From the NCBI GenBank assembly GCA_001599815.1, contig BCIA01000002.1, positions 6,731,626 through 6,795,625 on the forward strand: a stretch of DNA of 64,000 nucleotides, written 5' to 3'. Under the pieces are notes generated by a model. It made no database searches, was not told the origin of the DNA, and saw only the letters and a list, made by a program, of their open reading frames with translations. The stretch is from Furcasterigmium furcatum. Lineage: Eukaryota; Ascomycota; Sordariomycetes; Glomerellales; Plectosphaerellaceae. The position numbers were made by a program, and so were the translations under genes. This document shows positions 12,710 to 24,295 of the stretch, in pieces (the first letter of the stretch is position 1; every line of letters starts with the position of its first letter).

Positions 12710-13864
12710 CATTACAGTCTTGGCCCATGCGACGCTCAGGCGTCAGACTGCAACCTGACGTTTACACTCTACCAGCAGTCTTGTTCATTCCTGGGAATCA
12801 AGCATAATCGGCGCGCTCTTAACACCTCCATTCCATTATGGAAATCTGGAGTTTGGGGTGTACTGGACATTCTAGCCTAAAGTTTAGGCCAGGATGAAAC
12901 ATTCTAGCGCATAGATACTCGAGGGTCCTCCACCATCACTGCATATTTAGTGTCCTTTACACTGCATCCCAAAACATTCGACGGCCCAGCTATTCTTCGC
13001 TGAGACCCCTTGTCCTGGGGTTAACTTTGGTTTCAAGACATTCAAACTCCCCTAGCTGCTGTGCAGGTCAAAGGTGATGTCCTCACCCGTGATTACACCT
13101 GCCTGAAAAGGTTTCCTCACGATACTTGCATGTGATCTGATACTAACTACTGCCTACGAGTACTACGCACAACTTACCGCTAATAGAAACCCCCCTCGAC
13201 GCTTGTACATACCTTCGTCTGATGCGTACACGGATCGTAACAGCACAAAGTCACGCACGACCGTTGCCTCGACAGGTGATGTGCCGAGGTCAATGGCCCA
13301 CTGTCTCGCCCAAATATCCCGGAAAGCTGCTGCCTGAATTTAGGCTGCCTTTATCGGATCTCGGATTTCGGTCGTGGAGGTGAAACGATCGTCCGTGAGG
13401 TGGTATTATGGGACTTTGGTTGCCAAACACGTAATAAGGAATTGGATGCATCGATCCAATGTTCGCGATGCGCCAGGAAAGCACCGCCACATCTCATGAA
13501 ATTCGCTCATGAGCCAAGCCTGCCACCGGACTGACCAAGCAATTTGTGTGAACCAAGCTGATCCGAGATCTTGACCGGGCGGTTAATCGCCTGGACTTCC
13601 TGGGGGGTCCTCGGAATTCGCGACGACAACTGGCTGGTTTCAGGGCGCCAATGCTCGGCGCATGGGCGAACTTTTGAGGCCATCGGTGGTAGTCTGGGCT
13701 CGCCCCCTTTTAAAACTGAGATGGGGAGTGTCTTGGATCTGTGGGGTGTCCGGAACATCATCTTTTCAAACCCAGTCGTGTCATGGATCTTGTTTTGTTC
13801 CGCCACAGAGCATGATACTTGATCGAATGAACGCTCGTTTGCATCGACACCCGCCAAGGGCGTC

Positions 13865-16506
13865 ATGATCAGCAAGTTGCTCAACAGGCTGGACCTGATC
13901 GCAGTGACGACCGGGGCAGCTATCCTGTGCACGGTGTACACGAAGTGTCTTTCCTCCCCACAAACTGAAGCATGCTCAGAGTTACTCTGCTGGCTGTTGA
14001 TGCCGACATTATTCGGGGTTTTCCGTGAGAAAAGCCAGCTGGAATCGAGAAAGGTTCTGCCAGGAAGCCATGGAAGGACATGGCAACCCTTGTCGACGAC
14101 ATCAATATGGGTAGCCGCAGGGTCAATTGGGATTCTCTGCTTCTACAGAGTTGAGAGCAAGGCAATTGTTCTACTGGTGAGGACCCCTCCCCTCCCCCCC
14201 CCTTTTGTCTTGGTGGCGTGTAACTGACTGATCTTTGCCAGCCTGCACTTGTCCCTGCTCTCCTTTTTGCTCAATCACGCCTGAGACCCGAATTCCTCCG
14301 CTCGATCGCATATGCCAGCGACTCGTCGTTTTGGTCACCCCTGGTCAGCACGACATGGGGAACAGTACTGGTGGCGTGCTGTTGCGTTTTCGCCCTGGCA
14401 CCCTGGGACATCTGGTCAGTCGGCCTGTCCAGCATTGCGGTTGCCAGCCTGCTCGTCGCATACGTCGCACTCACACCGAGGGCGGCAATGCACAGAACAA
14501 CGTCTGTCACGACTTTTGATGCTCACGATCTCGTCATGGCGCTGTCACCACGGGTTTCGATCGTCCTGGCCGCTGGACTTGGGCTGCATACCCTGTTGTT
14601 CGGCTTCCCCGGCGGTAGCTTCACTGCGACGGCTTCGTTGGGCGTGGTCAAGGCTCTCTCTTGGTCTTTCACCATACGAGTGGTAATATGAGCTTCCCCT
14701 ATACAAATGGTTCGGGCATGTGTTGACCCCAGGACTCAGAGTCAATACACAGGTTCATGGTGCATAGCCGCCGCGATCGAAATCTTCTCGGTCATGTCGA
14801 CCCTTGACCCCTTAACCGCCTCGTCAGACTTGCACGCCTGGTCGCGGGTCGTCTCTTCCTCTCTTGCCTTGGGGCAGGTAATACAAATGCTTCCCAAAAG
14901 GTCCCCTGGTAGATCAGTTCTGTGGGCGTTTCTTCTCATCGCGCTTCTTCCATTCGTCTACAACATCTACGTGACGAGAGCCGCACAGAGCTCGTCACCT
15001 CGGAGTTTCGGCTTCTCCCAGCGGCATCCTGTTGATGCGCTGGCGCGAGAGGCGAAAGCAGACTTTGACAACTTACTACAGAGACAATCCCAGAATTATA
15101 CAGCCGCCCGTCAGGAATATCGGCGGCGGTATGGCCTGGAACCGCCACCGGGCTTTGAAGGCTGGTACGAGTTTGCCACTTTGCACCAGTCACCGATTAT
15201 CGACGACTTCGACATGATATTCGACGCAATATCGCCATTCTGGAAGCTGAGTGGCAAAGAAGTCCTCCAGGCGATGCAAGACGCGCAACGGACCGGAGCA
15301 AGCGAGCTCTGGTACTGCAAATTATCAAACGGCCAGGACAAGACGGGGTGTACACATCGCCATCGCGAGTTCGACAGGGGTATCGCTCTTCTTTTCGACA
15401 CCCTTCTGGGGGAGGAGCTGGACGGAATACTGGATAACGTTACGTTTCTCGTTAATCACCTCGACGAACCACGAGTTTTACTTCCGCAGTCGTCTGGCGA
15501 TGGCGACCACCGCGGATTCAACCTGACATTCATGTCCGAGCAACCCACTTGGAACGCAGTTTCGAGATCCTGCGCTGCCAGGACGAACGCGAGAGGCGAC
15601 CAGTCGACCCCTCGCGTCGAGACTTTTGGCATCCCTTTCCTCACCAATCGCGCCGCCATGATGGACCTGTGCCAGCATCCCGAGTACAAATCCATGCACG
15701 GCCTCTTCATGAGCCCAACGTCTTTCCCCCTCATCGAAGGCCTCTTGCCGGTCTTGTCGACGGGTTCTCTCTCCACAATGGGCGACATATTGTTTCCGAG
15801 TCCTGCTTACTTGGATCCCGAGTTCATGTACGATGGCGATCGCGACGTCGACTGGGAGAGAAAGAGAAACAACCTCTACTGGGCGGGATCAACGACCGGC
15901 GGCTTCGCCTCGACCGACGAATGGCCTTATTTCCACCGACAGAGATTCGTTCAACTGGCACAGAATCTGGAAAGGCGAGCTCACCTTTACCTCCGGGACC
16001 GCGAGGGTCTTGGTGCCCGGGTCGCGTCATTCTTCCTCAACACCAGGCTGTACGACGTTACCTTCACCAAAATCTTGCAGTGTGCGCGGCCGCACTGCAG
16101 GGCTCAGAGGGCGTACTTCAACACGAGACGCTGGGCAGACAGGGATGAGGCGCTCCGGTCACGGCTCGTATTCGACCTCGACGGGAACGGCATCAGCGGC
16201 CGTTACTACCGACTCCTTGCCTCCAGATCGGCGCCCCTGAAGCAGACACTCTTTCGGGAGTGGCACGACGAGCGCCTCGTGCCTTGGGTCCATTACATCC
16301 CGGTCAGTCAGGGTATGGAGGAGCTCCCCGAGCTGGTGTTCTACTTGACCTCGACGGAGTCTGGCCAAAGAATCGCCAGGGACGTGGCAGAGCAAGGTCG
16401 TGAGTGGTTCGCGAGGTCGCTTCGCCCGGTGGACATGAGCGTCTACGTGTACAGGCTGCTGCTGGAGCTGGCGAGGTTACAAGACCCGTTGAGACAAGCG
16501 GCATAA
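13865..16506 (+). CDS. Glycosyltransferase family 90 (CAP10-like) with N-terminal membrane region
   Basis: The exons are 13865-14176, 14242-14682 and 14740-16506, giving 839 aa. The first ~350 residues contain roughly eight or nine hydrophobic segments. The rest is a lumenal GT90/CAP10 domain, shown by GFEGWYEFATLHQSP and DDFDMIFDAISPFW at its start and by the conserved basic/aromatic stretch around FHRQRFVQLA. Related proteins include fungal CAP10 xylosyltransferases of capsule and glycan synthesis in the secretory pathway. The protein probably transfers a sugar to a glycan, with unknown acceptor. The third-exon acceptor at 14739 was chosen because it keeps phase 0; the ATG at 14707 lies inside the preceding intron. 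The downstream gene is convergent, 90 bp away. Confidence 0.88.
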
Positions 16507-16596
16507 TATCCGCGATGCCAGGAAACAAATCATATTCATAGGGGTATCTCTATTGAAAATCAGCATAACGCGATCTGTGCGACGACTTCGGACGCT

Positions 16597-17992
16597 TCAC
16601 GGTCCTGGCTCCCACTTGAACGCCGGCGAATGCTCCACTCTCGTGATGGACGGCGTACTCCTATCGGTACTCGTATGAGTGGTCGAAAGCGAGATCCTTC
16701 CTCCATGGGCCTTCATGGGCGGGGACATGATCGTCTGCTCGTCCTCGTTGCTCACGACGGCCCGCTCCAGGTCGCAGTCGGTCTCCGTCCCGGCCGAGCT
16801 GGCGGTACGCGACGGAGACGCTGTCCTGTGTCTCGCGGGGTATGCGCCCTCGCTCATCTCGTACCACCCGGGTGACCCGGCTGCCTCGCCGGGCATCCGC
16901 CGCTTCTGCGCGTGGAGCGAGTCCCTCTTCGCGAAGCCGATGAGAGGCCGGAGGGTCGGGAGGCAGACGCATATCGTCCCGGTGCAGATCTCGACCATGG
17001 CGAATATCGCGGCCACGGCGGCGCCGTACACGGTGGTGTAGTGCAGGAAGATGATGCGCACGATGTTCATGACAGTGGCGCTGTGGCTGGTCAGTCCTCA
17101 GTCGAGGGACGATCGAGCTCAGGTGCGGAGTTGGACAGCATACAATGTACCAAGGCCGAAAATCCCGTACAGGATCGCCTTTGGCTTCTTCGGGAGCTGC
17201 AGGCTATGCAGCATCGGGATGGGCATGACGAGGATGACGATGTCGGTCACCAGGTTGACGCCGGCGTTGACGTACCACCACAACGTCATGTTCATGCAGT
17301 GGGCTCCCTTTGTCATGATGCTGTCGTAGTTCCAGGTGACAGAGGTGGGAATGCAGCGGACGGCGACGGAGATGATCTGGGAGATGCCGAAGAGGAGGTT
17401 GAACAAGAAGACGATGTCGCAGATGAGCTTGAACTTCGGCACGGTGAAGATGCGCCGGTACTGTAGCAGAAAAGTAGCTTTCAGGCATGTCACGGCGGCC
17501 TGGTAGGTGACAATGGCGGCGTTGGACAGCCTGACCACCAACAGGACGTTTTGCGGCGTGATAGTATCGGTGGGGAGTCCTCTCCCGTATCTCGTGGCTG
17601 GCGTGTGTTAGTCCAGGGCATAACAAGGAGGCGTTACTCTCGGCCTGCGGTCTCGTTGATGGATGTTGACATACCCACTGTGAGCAGGACCCCGGTTGCC
17701 ACTACTAGAATCTGATGCAATCCGTCAGTCCCGCGGCCATCCACACTCAGGGCAACACATCCGTGCTCACGCATGATAACATGCACGCCCAGTCGTCCAG
17801 GCCCCAACATCTCCGGATGATGAGCCGCACGTAGGCTCTGAGGACCGTTGCCACCGTTGCGAGGGTGACAAAGACCGTCATCACCGCCACCCGCGAGGTC
17901 CTCGTGTCTAAGGAATCTCGCTTGACCAGCACGGCAAGGATGGTGGTCATCGGTGCTGCTCCGCTGTCGGCGACATCGTGAGGATCGGCCAT
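16597..17992 (-). CDS. SAT4-family (rhodopsin-like) integral membrane protein
   Basis: Four exons are read: 17992-17771, 17711-17675, 17597-17144 and 17086-16597, 1203 nt in all (400 aa). About seven transmembrane segments are visible. Family hallmarks are WGLDDWACM after helix 2, CLKATFLLQYRRIF, the NLVTDIVILVMPIPML helix, and KAILYGIFGLG before the last helices. The C-terminal ~100 residues are polar, serine-rich and probably cytosolic. This fungal family (Pfam rhodopsin_fungal/SAT4, related to PTH11-type receptors) is usually poorly characterised; a sensing role is possible but not shown. The start at 17992 was preferred over the upstream in-frame ATG at 18046 because it gives a typical short N-terminus. 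Confidence 0.85.
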
Positions 17993-19259
17993 TGTGTGCT
18001 GAGTTGGTAGCGCTCGGCTCCAGGGCTCTTGCGAGATCCGGGGCACTCGCGAAAGGTTGACCAGGAGGACGCCAGAACAATATACACTTGTGCGGCATCT
18101 GCTGGGTCGTATGACCTGTCTGAGTGCCAGCCCAGTCGGGCATGGCTAGGGCGTCCGGTCCGGGGCGCGAGCGCGGATTCTGGAACCCCATGGTAAAGGC
18201 CATCGCAATCTGACTTTGGGCTAAGGTGTACCCGGCCAACTCTGCTGATCGCGATGTGTAACAAGGACACTGTATTGACGAATCACAGCGTTCATGTGCG
18301 TAAGTGCTTGACTCAGTGTCCCTGGGACAGTCTGAAGGGGACGGGCGGGGAGCATGGAAAGGCTCTAGAAGCCTTCCTGCTGTCTTCCGCTAGGTAAGAA
18401 TAGACATTCGGTATACAGTAGGTAGCCGCGACGATGTCGCACGGGATCTAGATTTGACGTTTCCCCCCAAAGGCACCTCTAGGTATTCGCGACTGTAGAA
18501 GGCTGAATTTTCGCTGACTCGTGCTCCCAATCGCTGCGGGTTACTGACCAGGCCGGCCGAATGTATGAGGAGCTGTTGCTCAGTCGTGCCGACGATGTCA
18601 GTCAGCTGAAATCCATCACAAAGGACGTCATGATTCAGATTTTCCAGCCAAGGCAACGAATGGCCGCAGCACCTCATCTCATCCACTGGATGTTATTGTC
18701 ATGCCTACCGAGATTAATTTCTCTGAAATTATCACTCCTGGTTGACCTCCTCCTGGACCTTCTCGCCTTGAGTTAATGCGCGTCAAGTAATATTGCTGTC
18801 TGCTGTTGTCGCTCCGCTGGCCACAGCTGTCACGGTTGCCTGCCAGCATCACCGACGTCCCTCCGCTGCATGGCGAACTTTGCTGATAGTGGAGGGTGAT
18901 CTAGTAAGCGTTCGTATGGCTGGCCAAAGATCCTTGTGGGTGCTGATTGATCTCATGCGGCGACACCGCAGATCCTGCCTGGATTCACGTGAGCATCTGT
19001 GTCCTGCATGCCGAATTACTCGGGACACCTTCCTATACAGTCTTTGGATGCAACCCTGACAGGGTATAATGAGCGAGTCTGCACAACGTCGCGAGGACCT
19101 TACTGGGGCGGGAGTCCGATGGGTGGCGGTGCTTATGCTCATCCCCGCATGATTGATTGCTTCAACGGCACCTTATAAGATGAGATACCTCCGTAATCCG
19201 GGGTTTGACGACTCGCTCATCGCGCTTTACCAAGAATATCACCTTCACCCCCAGAGAAG
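17993..19259. other. Intergenic, divergent promoters
   Basis: No supported gene. It separates the minus-strand SAT4-like gene from the plus-strand kinase gene, so both promoters must lie here. Short frames at 18390-18776 look random. Confidence 0.5.
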
Positions 19260-20398
19260 ATGGCCGAAGCAACAGACGAGCAGCTACCCAGCCTCCCGGT
19301 CGAAATCACACCCGCATGGCTTTCATCGAAGCTCGGTCACAAAATTAAATCGATCGAAAACACACGAAACATCTGGGGAACCGGTAGCAAACTCTTCTAC
19401 GCAATCACCTATGATGATGACGAGGACGTTGGCAGCGGCGACAGGCCAACACATGTCTGCATCAAGGGTGTCTTCCAGCCCGAGATGATCAAGGCCCAAC
19501 CTTGGACCGTGAGCCTCGCACAGCGCGAGGCCAATTTCTTTTCCAAAGTCGCTGTCAACATCACCAACATCATCTACCCTAAGGGCTGGTGGAGCGGGAC
19601 GAACGAGACGCAGGGCATCGCCATCATGAACGACTTGACCCAGGAGGGGTGCACTTTTCCTGCCGAGGTTGCTTCGTACCCCGTTGAGAAGGTCAAGAAC
19701 GGCGTTGAGCAGCTCGCGGGACTGCACGCGCAGTATTGGGGGCAGAGCCAAGAAGACCACCCTTGTGAGCAGCGCACTCAGTCTCGACCATGCTTCCCTT
19801 CGATGCTAACCCCCGACCAGGGATCTGGAACAACTACGACCCTGCCATGAAGTTCATGTGCTCCTTCTGGGACGATGTTGTTCGGACGCCCGGTAGGCCC
19901 CAGCTTCCGGAGTATCTGATGGATGGGAAGCGGTGCAACGAAGCCCTGGATCGGTACTACAGCGAGCGCAATCCTCGATTCCGCACTCTGCTCCACGGCG
20001 ACACGCACATCGGCAACGTCTACTTCACCAAGGACGGGCGCATCGGATTCCTCGACTGGTCGGCCTTTCACTTTGGGTCGTGCTTTCACGACATTGTCTA
20101 CCACATGACCGCCATGCTAAGCATCGAGGACCGCCGCGCCCATGAGATGGAGATCCTCGACCACTATCTCGAGGCCCTTCACCGTCTCGGGGGCCCCAAG
20201 TTTGACCGCCACAACGACCCCGAAGTCATGGTCGAGTACCGGCGATCCTTTATGACCAACGTCATCTGGCTCATCTGCCCTGACGGCCTGCAGTCCAAGG
20301 AGCGAGTTGCGGTCCTCTGCGAGCGAACCGTTGCAACTTACGATGACCACGGGGTCATTGACGTCATCTTGAATCAGCGGAAGCCTCAGGCTGCTTAA
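19260..20398 (+). CDS. APH/CHK-like small-molecule phosphotransferase
   Basis: Exons 19260-19764 and 19821-20398 encode 360 aa. The second half carries the kinase catalytic loop HGDTHIGNVYF (His-Gly-Asp-x-His-x-x-Asn), then FLDWSAFHFGSCFHDI with the metal-binding Asp. This places it in the aminoglycoside phosphotransferase/choline-kinase/EcKinase-like superfamily, a protein-kinase-like fold acting on small molecules. The N-lobe has the phosphate-binding region ENTRNIWGTGSKLF and a probable lysine in VCIKGVF. There is no signal peptide, so it should be cytosolic. The natural substrate cannot be told from sequence. Confidence 0.85.
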
Positions 20399-20708
20399 AT
20401 GGCGTTCTGTGTTTTTCTCTTTTCCCCCCCGTGGCCAAGCTTTGGAGGATAGTGGCGATCGTGGCATGACCATGGAAGGATTTGGGGACAAAACGACAAG
20501 TGCTCGCAGAACAAGCCACGGGGAGGCAGGCACCACTGCAGCAGCAGCAATACACTGTAAAGGTTACTCATACCTTCCTTGTAGTTCCCCCACACTGTGC
20601 ACTGACCACCTCAGCCACAAATGACCTAGTGACTTTAGTGGGTAACTTTGGCCCCGCTCCCCCAAGTGCTTCACTCTGTCTCCTTCAAAACCAACCTGGA
20701 AACCCGAC

Positions 20709-22357
20709 ATGGTGACAATCCACCACCTGCCCAGCGAGCTGCTGGACGCGGTCATGGCCAAATTGGCCAGGTCACCACCCGAGAAATCTGCGTCGCACGT
20801 GCAGGGAATGGAGGGATACTTGGCCAGACTGGCCAGGTCAACATCCGAAGAATCAACACCTGAGGAACACGTCTCCTCCGGGCAGGGATTCAAGGCCCTG
20901 CGCAATGCCCGTCTTGTTTGTCGCAATTGGAATCGGGCCGCCAGCATGCATCTCTTCCGCATCCTTCACCTGAGGCATGGGCCGCCACCATACGGTGCCA
21001 ATGACCGACTCCGGGACGACAGCAGGGAAGAGTATTACGACACGGAGTTACTCATGTACGCCATGGAGGACGATCACAGGGCGATATTTGACGACTGGCA
21101 CTAAATCTTGGACCTTGATGTCGCCAGGCGCGCGGCTCGACAAGTCATCATTGATACCACGCCCCCGGAAATTCCACGCGACACACTCTTGTACTTTTGG
21201 CAGGAATGGGGAAAAACCGCGGACGCCGAGTTCATGGGTTTCAACGACGCCCTCAGCCGCATAGCCGAGCTGCCGAACCTCGAGGCCGTCGAGATACACT
21301 TTCACGACAAGTGTGTCGGCGAAGAAAACGAGGGACAAGACCGGAGACAAGACCACGAGCCGCGCATGGCGCGTCGGAACGCTCTCAAGGCAGTCTTTCG
21401 TGCTATCCACGAGCGCAAGCTGAAGTCTGCTGCCGATGGCCAAGAAGAACACAGACGTACCATCACCCATTTGGCGTTGAAGAACCTCCAGAACGTCACC
21501 GACGCGGAATTCGAAAGCTCCAGTCTCTTCCAGAGTGTCATCAAGGACATCAAACACCTCCACCTTCACATCGCCACCGAGCACCACGAAGATCAGCCCG
21601 AGCACGATATTTCCGCGGTGGAACGTCTCAACTTCGAGCCACAGCTCCAGTCCGGGCTCCTGTCCTCTGTGGCTGGTCAGCTCACGACACTGACTCTGTC
21701 CTTTAATGAGGAATGGGGCAGCATGCCCGGCTACTTTGATGGGTCCGGTCTCGATTTTCCTAACCTTCGGACTCTTCACCTGCGCTTTTTCGCCATCTCC
21801 CATAACAATCACCTCGACTGGGTCCTGCGCATGCCCGCCCTCAAAAGCTTACACCTCACCCAGACCAGGATCATGACGCACGCGATCATCCATGAGAGAC
21901 GCCTCGATGACTGGAACCTGCAGACGCACGACTGGGAGCGGCTCCCCCAAAACACCGACAATTTCGGGGATGAATCCCCAATTTTCACGTATGCCGGACG
22001 CTGGAGCTACTTCTTTGACCGCTTGAGGCTGGAGCTCGAAGGCCTGGAGGACTTTCGCATCTCCTGGTTCGACAAGTTGTACGATAGCGCCGAATGTCCC
22101 TGGATCCAGTTGCCAAAGGCAGACACCGCCGCGGAGATGTGGCCGCACCGCTATATGTGCTATGAAGATGGGCCGTGGCGTCCCTGGACCAAAAGATCAT
22201 ACTTGGCTCGGAGAAATCCGACCCCGGCGAAGAAATCCCCCCGGACATCCGCACGGACCCGCCTATGCTTTGTTTCTTCCTTGCGAGAAAGCACAAGGAA
22301 GATGACAACAAGGCTCTGCAGGAGCTGCTGGAGGCAACGTGGGCGCGGCGCTCGTGA
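20709..22357 (+). pseudogene. Decayed F-box/LRR-like protein gene
   Basis: The ATG at 20709 opens a typical F-box start (HHLPSELLDAVMAKLA, then ARLVCRNWNRAASMHLFRIL). The frame hits TAA at 21102-21104 but continues open in the same frame with coherent sequence (ILDLDVARRAARQVIID) and leucine-rich stretches such as LPNLEAVEIHF and FPNLRTLHLRFF. No splice signals surround the stop. Near 22170-22200 the sensible frame changes: the natural C-terminus appears to be the frame giving DQKIILGSEKSDPGEEIPPD and ending at 22357, whereas the original frame becomes basic and random to 22385. Two lesions suggest a pseudogene; a sequencing error cannot be excluded. The 310 bp before it (20399-20708) hold no gene. 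Confidence 0.7.
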
Positions 22358-23210
22358 GAAGTTCAAGCCAATGTGCCTAGCTTAGCAAAATCGAGTGATT
22401 CACAAAGTACCACAATTTCGCTGTCTTTTTTCCTGAACATGACCACGCGTTTTCGCCAACAGGGACGGGCGACATAATTTGAAAGTCGGGGGAGAAGATG
22501 ACAACTTAGACGAAGGAGGCGCGCTTAAAGCCCCTGCCACCGGATGCCGGCCGACTTTGCGCTGATGTCCTGTTCAGATGAACGCCAGGGGAGACCCTGA
22601 CAAGAGCTTCGCCGATCTGGACTAGCACGTTCAATATCTTATCCTGTGCCGGGGAGCGCAGTCAGATTTGGGAGGCGCAGACGACAGGGGTCTGCCAACA
22701 CTCAGATGACAAGCCACCTTCGCCCCCAGGGCCTCAACCCCTGACCCTGGTCGGCCTGCTTCTGAAATAGCCCGCGCTGCCGTTGTGGTTGGCCCGTTTG
22801 GCGCGATCCGAGTCGGTGACAGCATCCCCAGCCTTCCTAAGCTTACTTAGTACTGCCACTCAGTCCCACAAGGCCGGCCGGAAGATGACAGACCCGCCGC
22901 TTGCTGAGTTGTCAATCTTAATGATGACCACATATCCCGGTGCGGCTCAGCCAGCAGTGCGGGTTGCTATTGTTGAAGATGTCGTGAGAATTTGCTTTCC
23001 AATCCGAGCATCTATTTTAAGTGAAATCAGCAAAGATTAGACCCTCAACTCATCTACATAAACACCGGCGATGATCCCGTCAACAACATCTCTTCTCATC
23101 ATCACACAGCAACTCACACTCCAGCGTTCACACACTCAACAGAAACAAACACCTTCATCACCCTTTCGCAAAGCCCTCCACCTGATCGCCTCAACACCAA
23201 CTACATCAAC
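22358..23210. other. Intergenic, promoter of cupin gene
   Basis: No gene is seen. The last ~150 bp before 23211 are CA-rich and pyrimidine-rich on the + strand, as in many fungal 5' leaders of highly expressed genes. Confidence 0.5.
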
Positions 23211-24008
23211 ATGCACTCCTCTACTCTCCTCTCCACACTCCTGCTCTCTGCTGGCGCCCTGGCTGTGCCCACGCGTCACGTCGCGAACGGCGACATCACC
23301 ATCGACAACGTCCTCCCCCCTGTTGTCCCCGTCAACACCCGCGGCGCAAACCAGGAGTTGATCACCAAGCTGCTCACGGCCCCCACTCAACGAGAGCGGG
23401 TCATGCTCCTCAACCAGCCCGGTGACTACGTCTTCGACTTCAATGACCGCGAGGTTCCCGGCTCCGAGTCCGAGGGCAAGGGAGGTTTCTCCACGTCTGC
23501 CACGGCCCGCACCTTCCCCGCGCTCATCGGCAACGGCGCCGGTATGACGCTCGGCTTCCTGGGCCCCTGCGGCATGAACACCGCCCACGTCCACAACCGC
23601 GCCACCGAGCTCAACGTGGTCGTCAAGGGCCGCCTCGTCACGAACTTCATCGTCGAAAACGGCACGCCCCTCATCTCCAACACCATGAGCCTCTACCAGA
23701 TGAGCGTCTTCCCCCAGGGCGCCATCCACCAGGAGTACAACCCCGACTGCGAGGACACCGTCTTCGTCGCCGGCTTCAACGACCCCGACCCCGGCGTCGA
23801 GCAGGTCGCCCAGGCCTTCTTCAACCTCAACCCCGACGTCATCTCGGCCACCCTCGGCGGCGTCACCACCCTCGACGGCAAGGACATCGAGAGCTTCAGG
23901 GAGCACATCCCCGCCAACGTGGCCCTTGGCATCGATGCCTGCCTGCAGAAGTGCGGCCTCAAGCGCAATGCTAAGCGCGACGACTTCTTCCTGGCTCCTC
24001 AGGTGTAA
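23211..24008 (+). CDS. Secreted spherulin/germin-like cupin
   Basis: A single exon encodes 265 aa. Residues 1-18 form a clear signal peptide (LLSTLLLSAGALAVP). The cupin core has motif 1 around MNTAHVHNRATELNVVVKG (His-x-His and Glu metal ligands) and motif 2 PQGAIHQEYNPD with the third His. The region after the core is acidic; the C-terminal end has CLQKCG. Length and layout match spherulin-1A/germin-like fungal proteins, which are secreted monocupins that may bind manganese and sometimes have superoxide dismutase or oxalate-related activity. Strong codon bias toward C-ending codons and the absence of introns suggest high expression. The function is inferred from family only. Confidence 0.88.
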   Translation: MHSSTLLSTLLLSAGALAVPTRHVANGDITIDNVLPPVVPVNTRGANQELITKLLTAPTQRERVMLLNQPGDYVFDFNDREVPGSESEGKGGFSTSATARTFPALIGNGAGMTLGFLGPCGMNTAHVHNRATELNVVVKGRLVTNFIVENGTPLISNTMSLYQMSVFPQGAIHQEYNPDCEDTVFVAGFNDPDPGVEQVAQAFFNLNPDVISATLGGVTTLDGKDIESFREHIPANVALGIDACLQKCGLKRNAKRDDFFLAPQV

Positions 24009-24295
24009 GGCGTGTCAATGACATGCCTATGATGAGATAAAACGGATTCTTTTTAGACACGGCATAGCCATGGTGTTTTTGCTTGGGCTCGGTACTTGGA
24101 GAGGCTGCATCATCAGGCGTTTTTACGAGCATCAAAAGGCTTTCGGAAGCCATCATTCTTAGACCTGTAATTTAGCTTTGGCGTTTTAATGATAGAGCCA
24201 TTGACAATTTGTTGATTTCCAAATTTGGCCGAATGCTTGTGACCGAAAGCCCAATCCCAGGACCTCATCAACGGATATTCTTCACCGATACATCC

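Larger units (their letters stand above)
11310..13864. other. Long intergenic region with repeat copies
   Basis: No gene model could be built in this 2.5-kb stretch. It holds the MFS promoter, repeat copies B and C, and AT-rich patches around 12840-13200. Open frames at 11723-12304 and 13507-13941 lack recognisable domains. The right end is presumed to be the GT90 promoter. Confidence 0.5.

Noticed and set aside
14707..14740. ATG 14707 as the GT90 start
   Set aside because: It lies within an intron; the upstream exons (13865-14176 and 14242-14682) supply the N-terminal membrane segments in phase.
21048..21812. 254-codon minus frame inside the F-box gene
   Set aside because: Shadow of the plus-strand leucine-rich coding sequence; no domain of its own.
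22631..23040. Small open frames upstream of the cupin gene
   Set aside because: No motif, no signal peptide and poor composition; likely promoter sequence.
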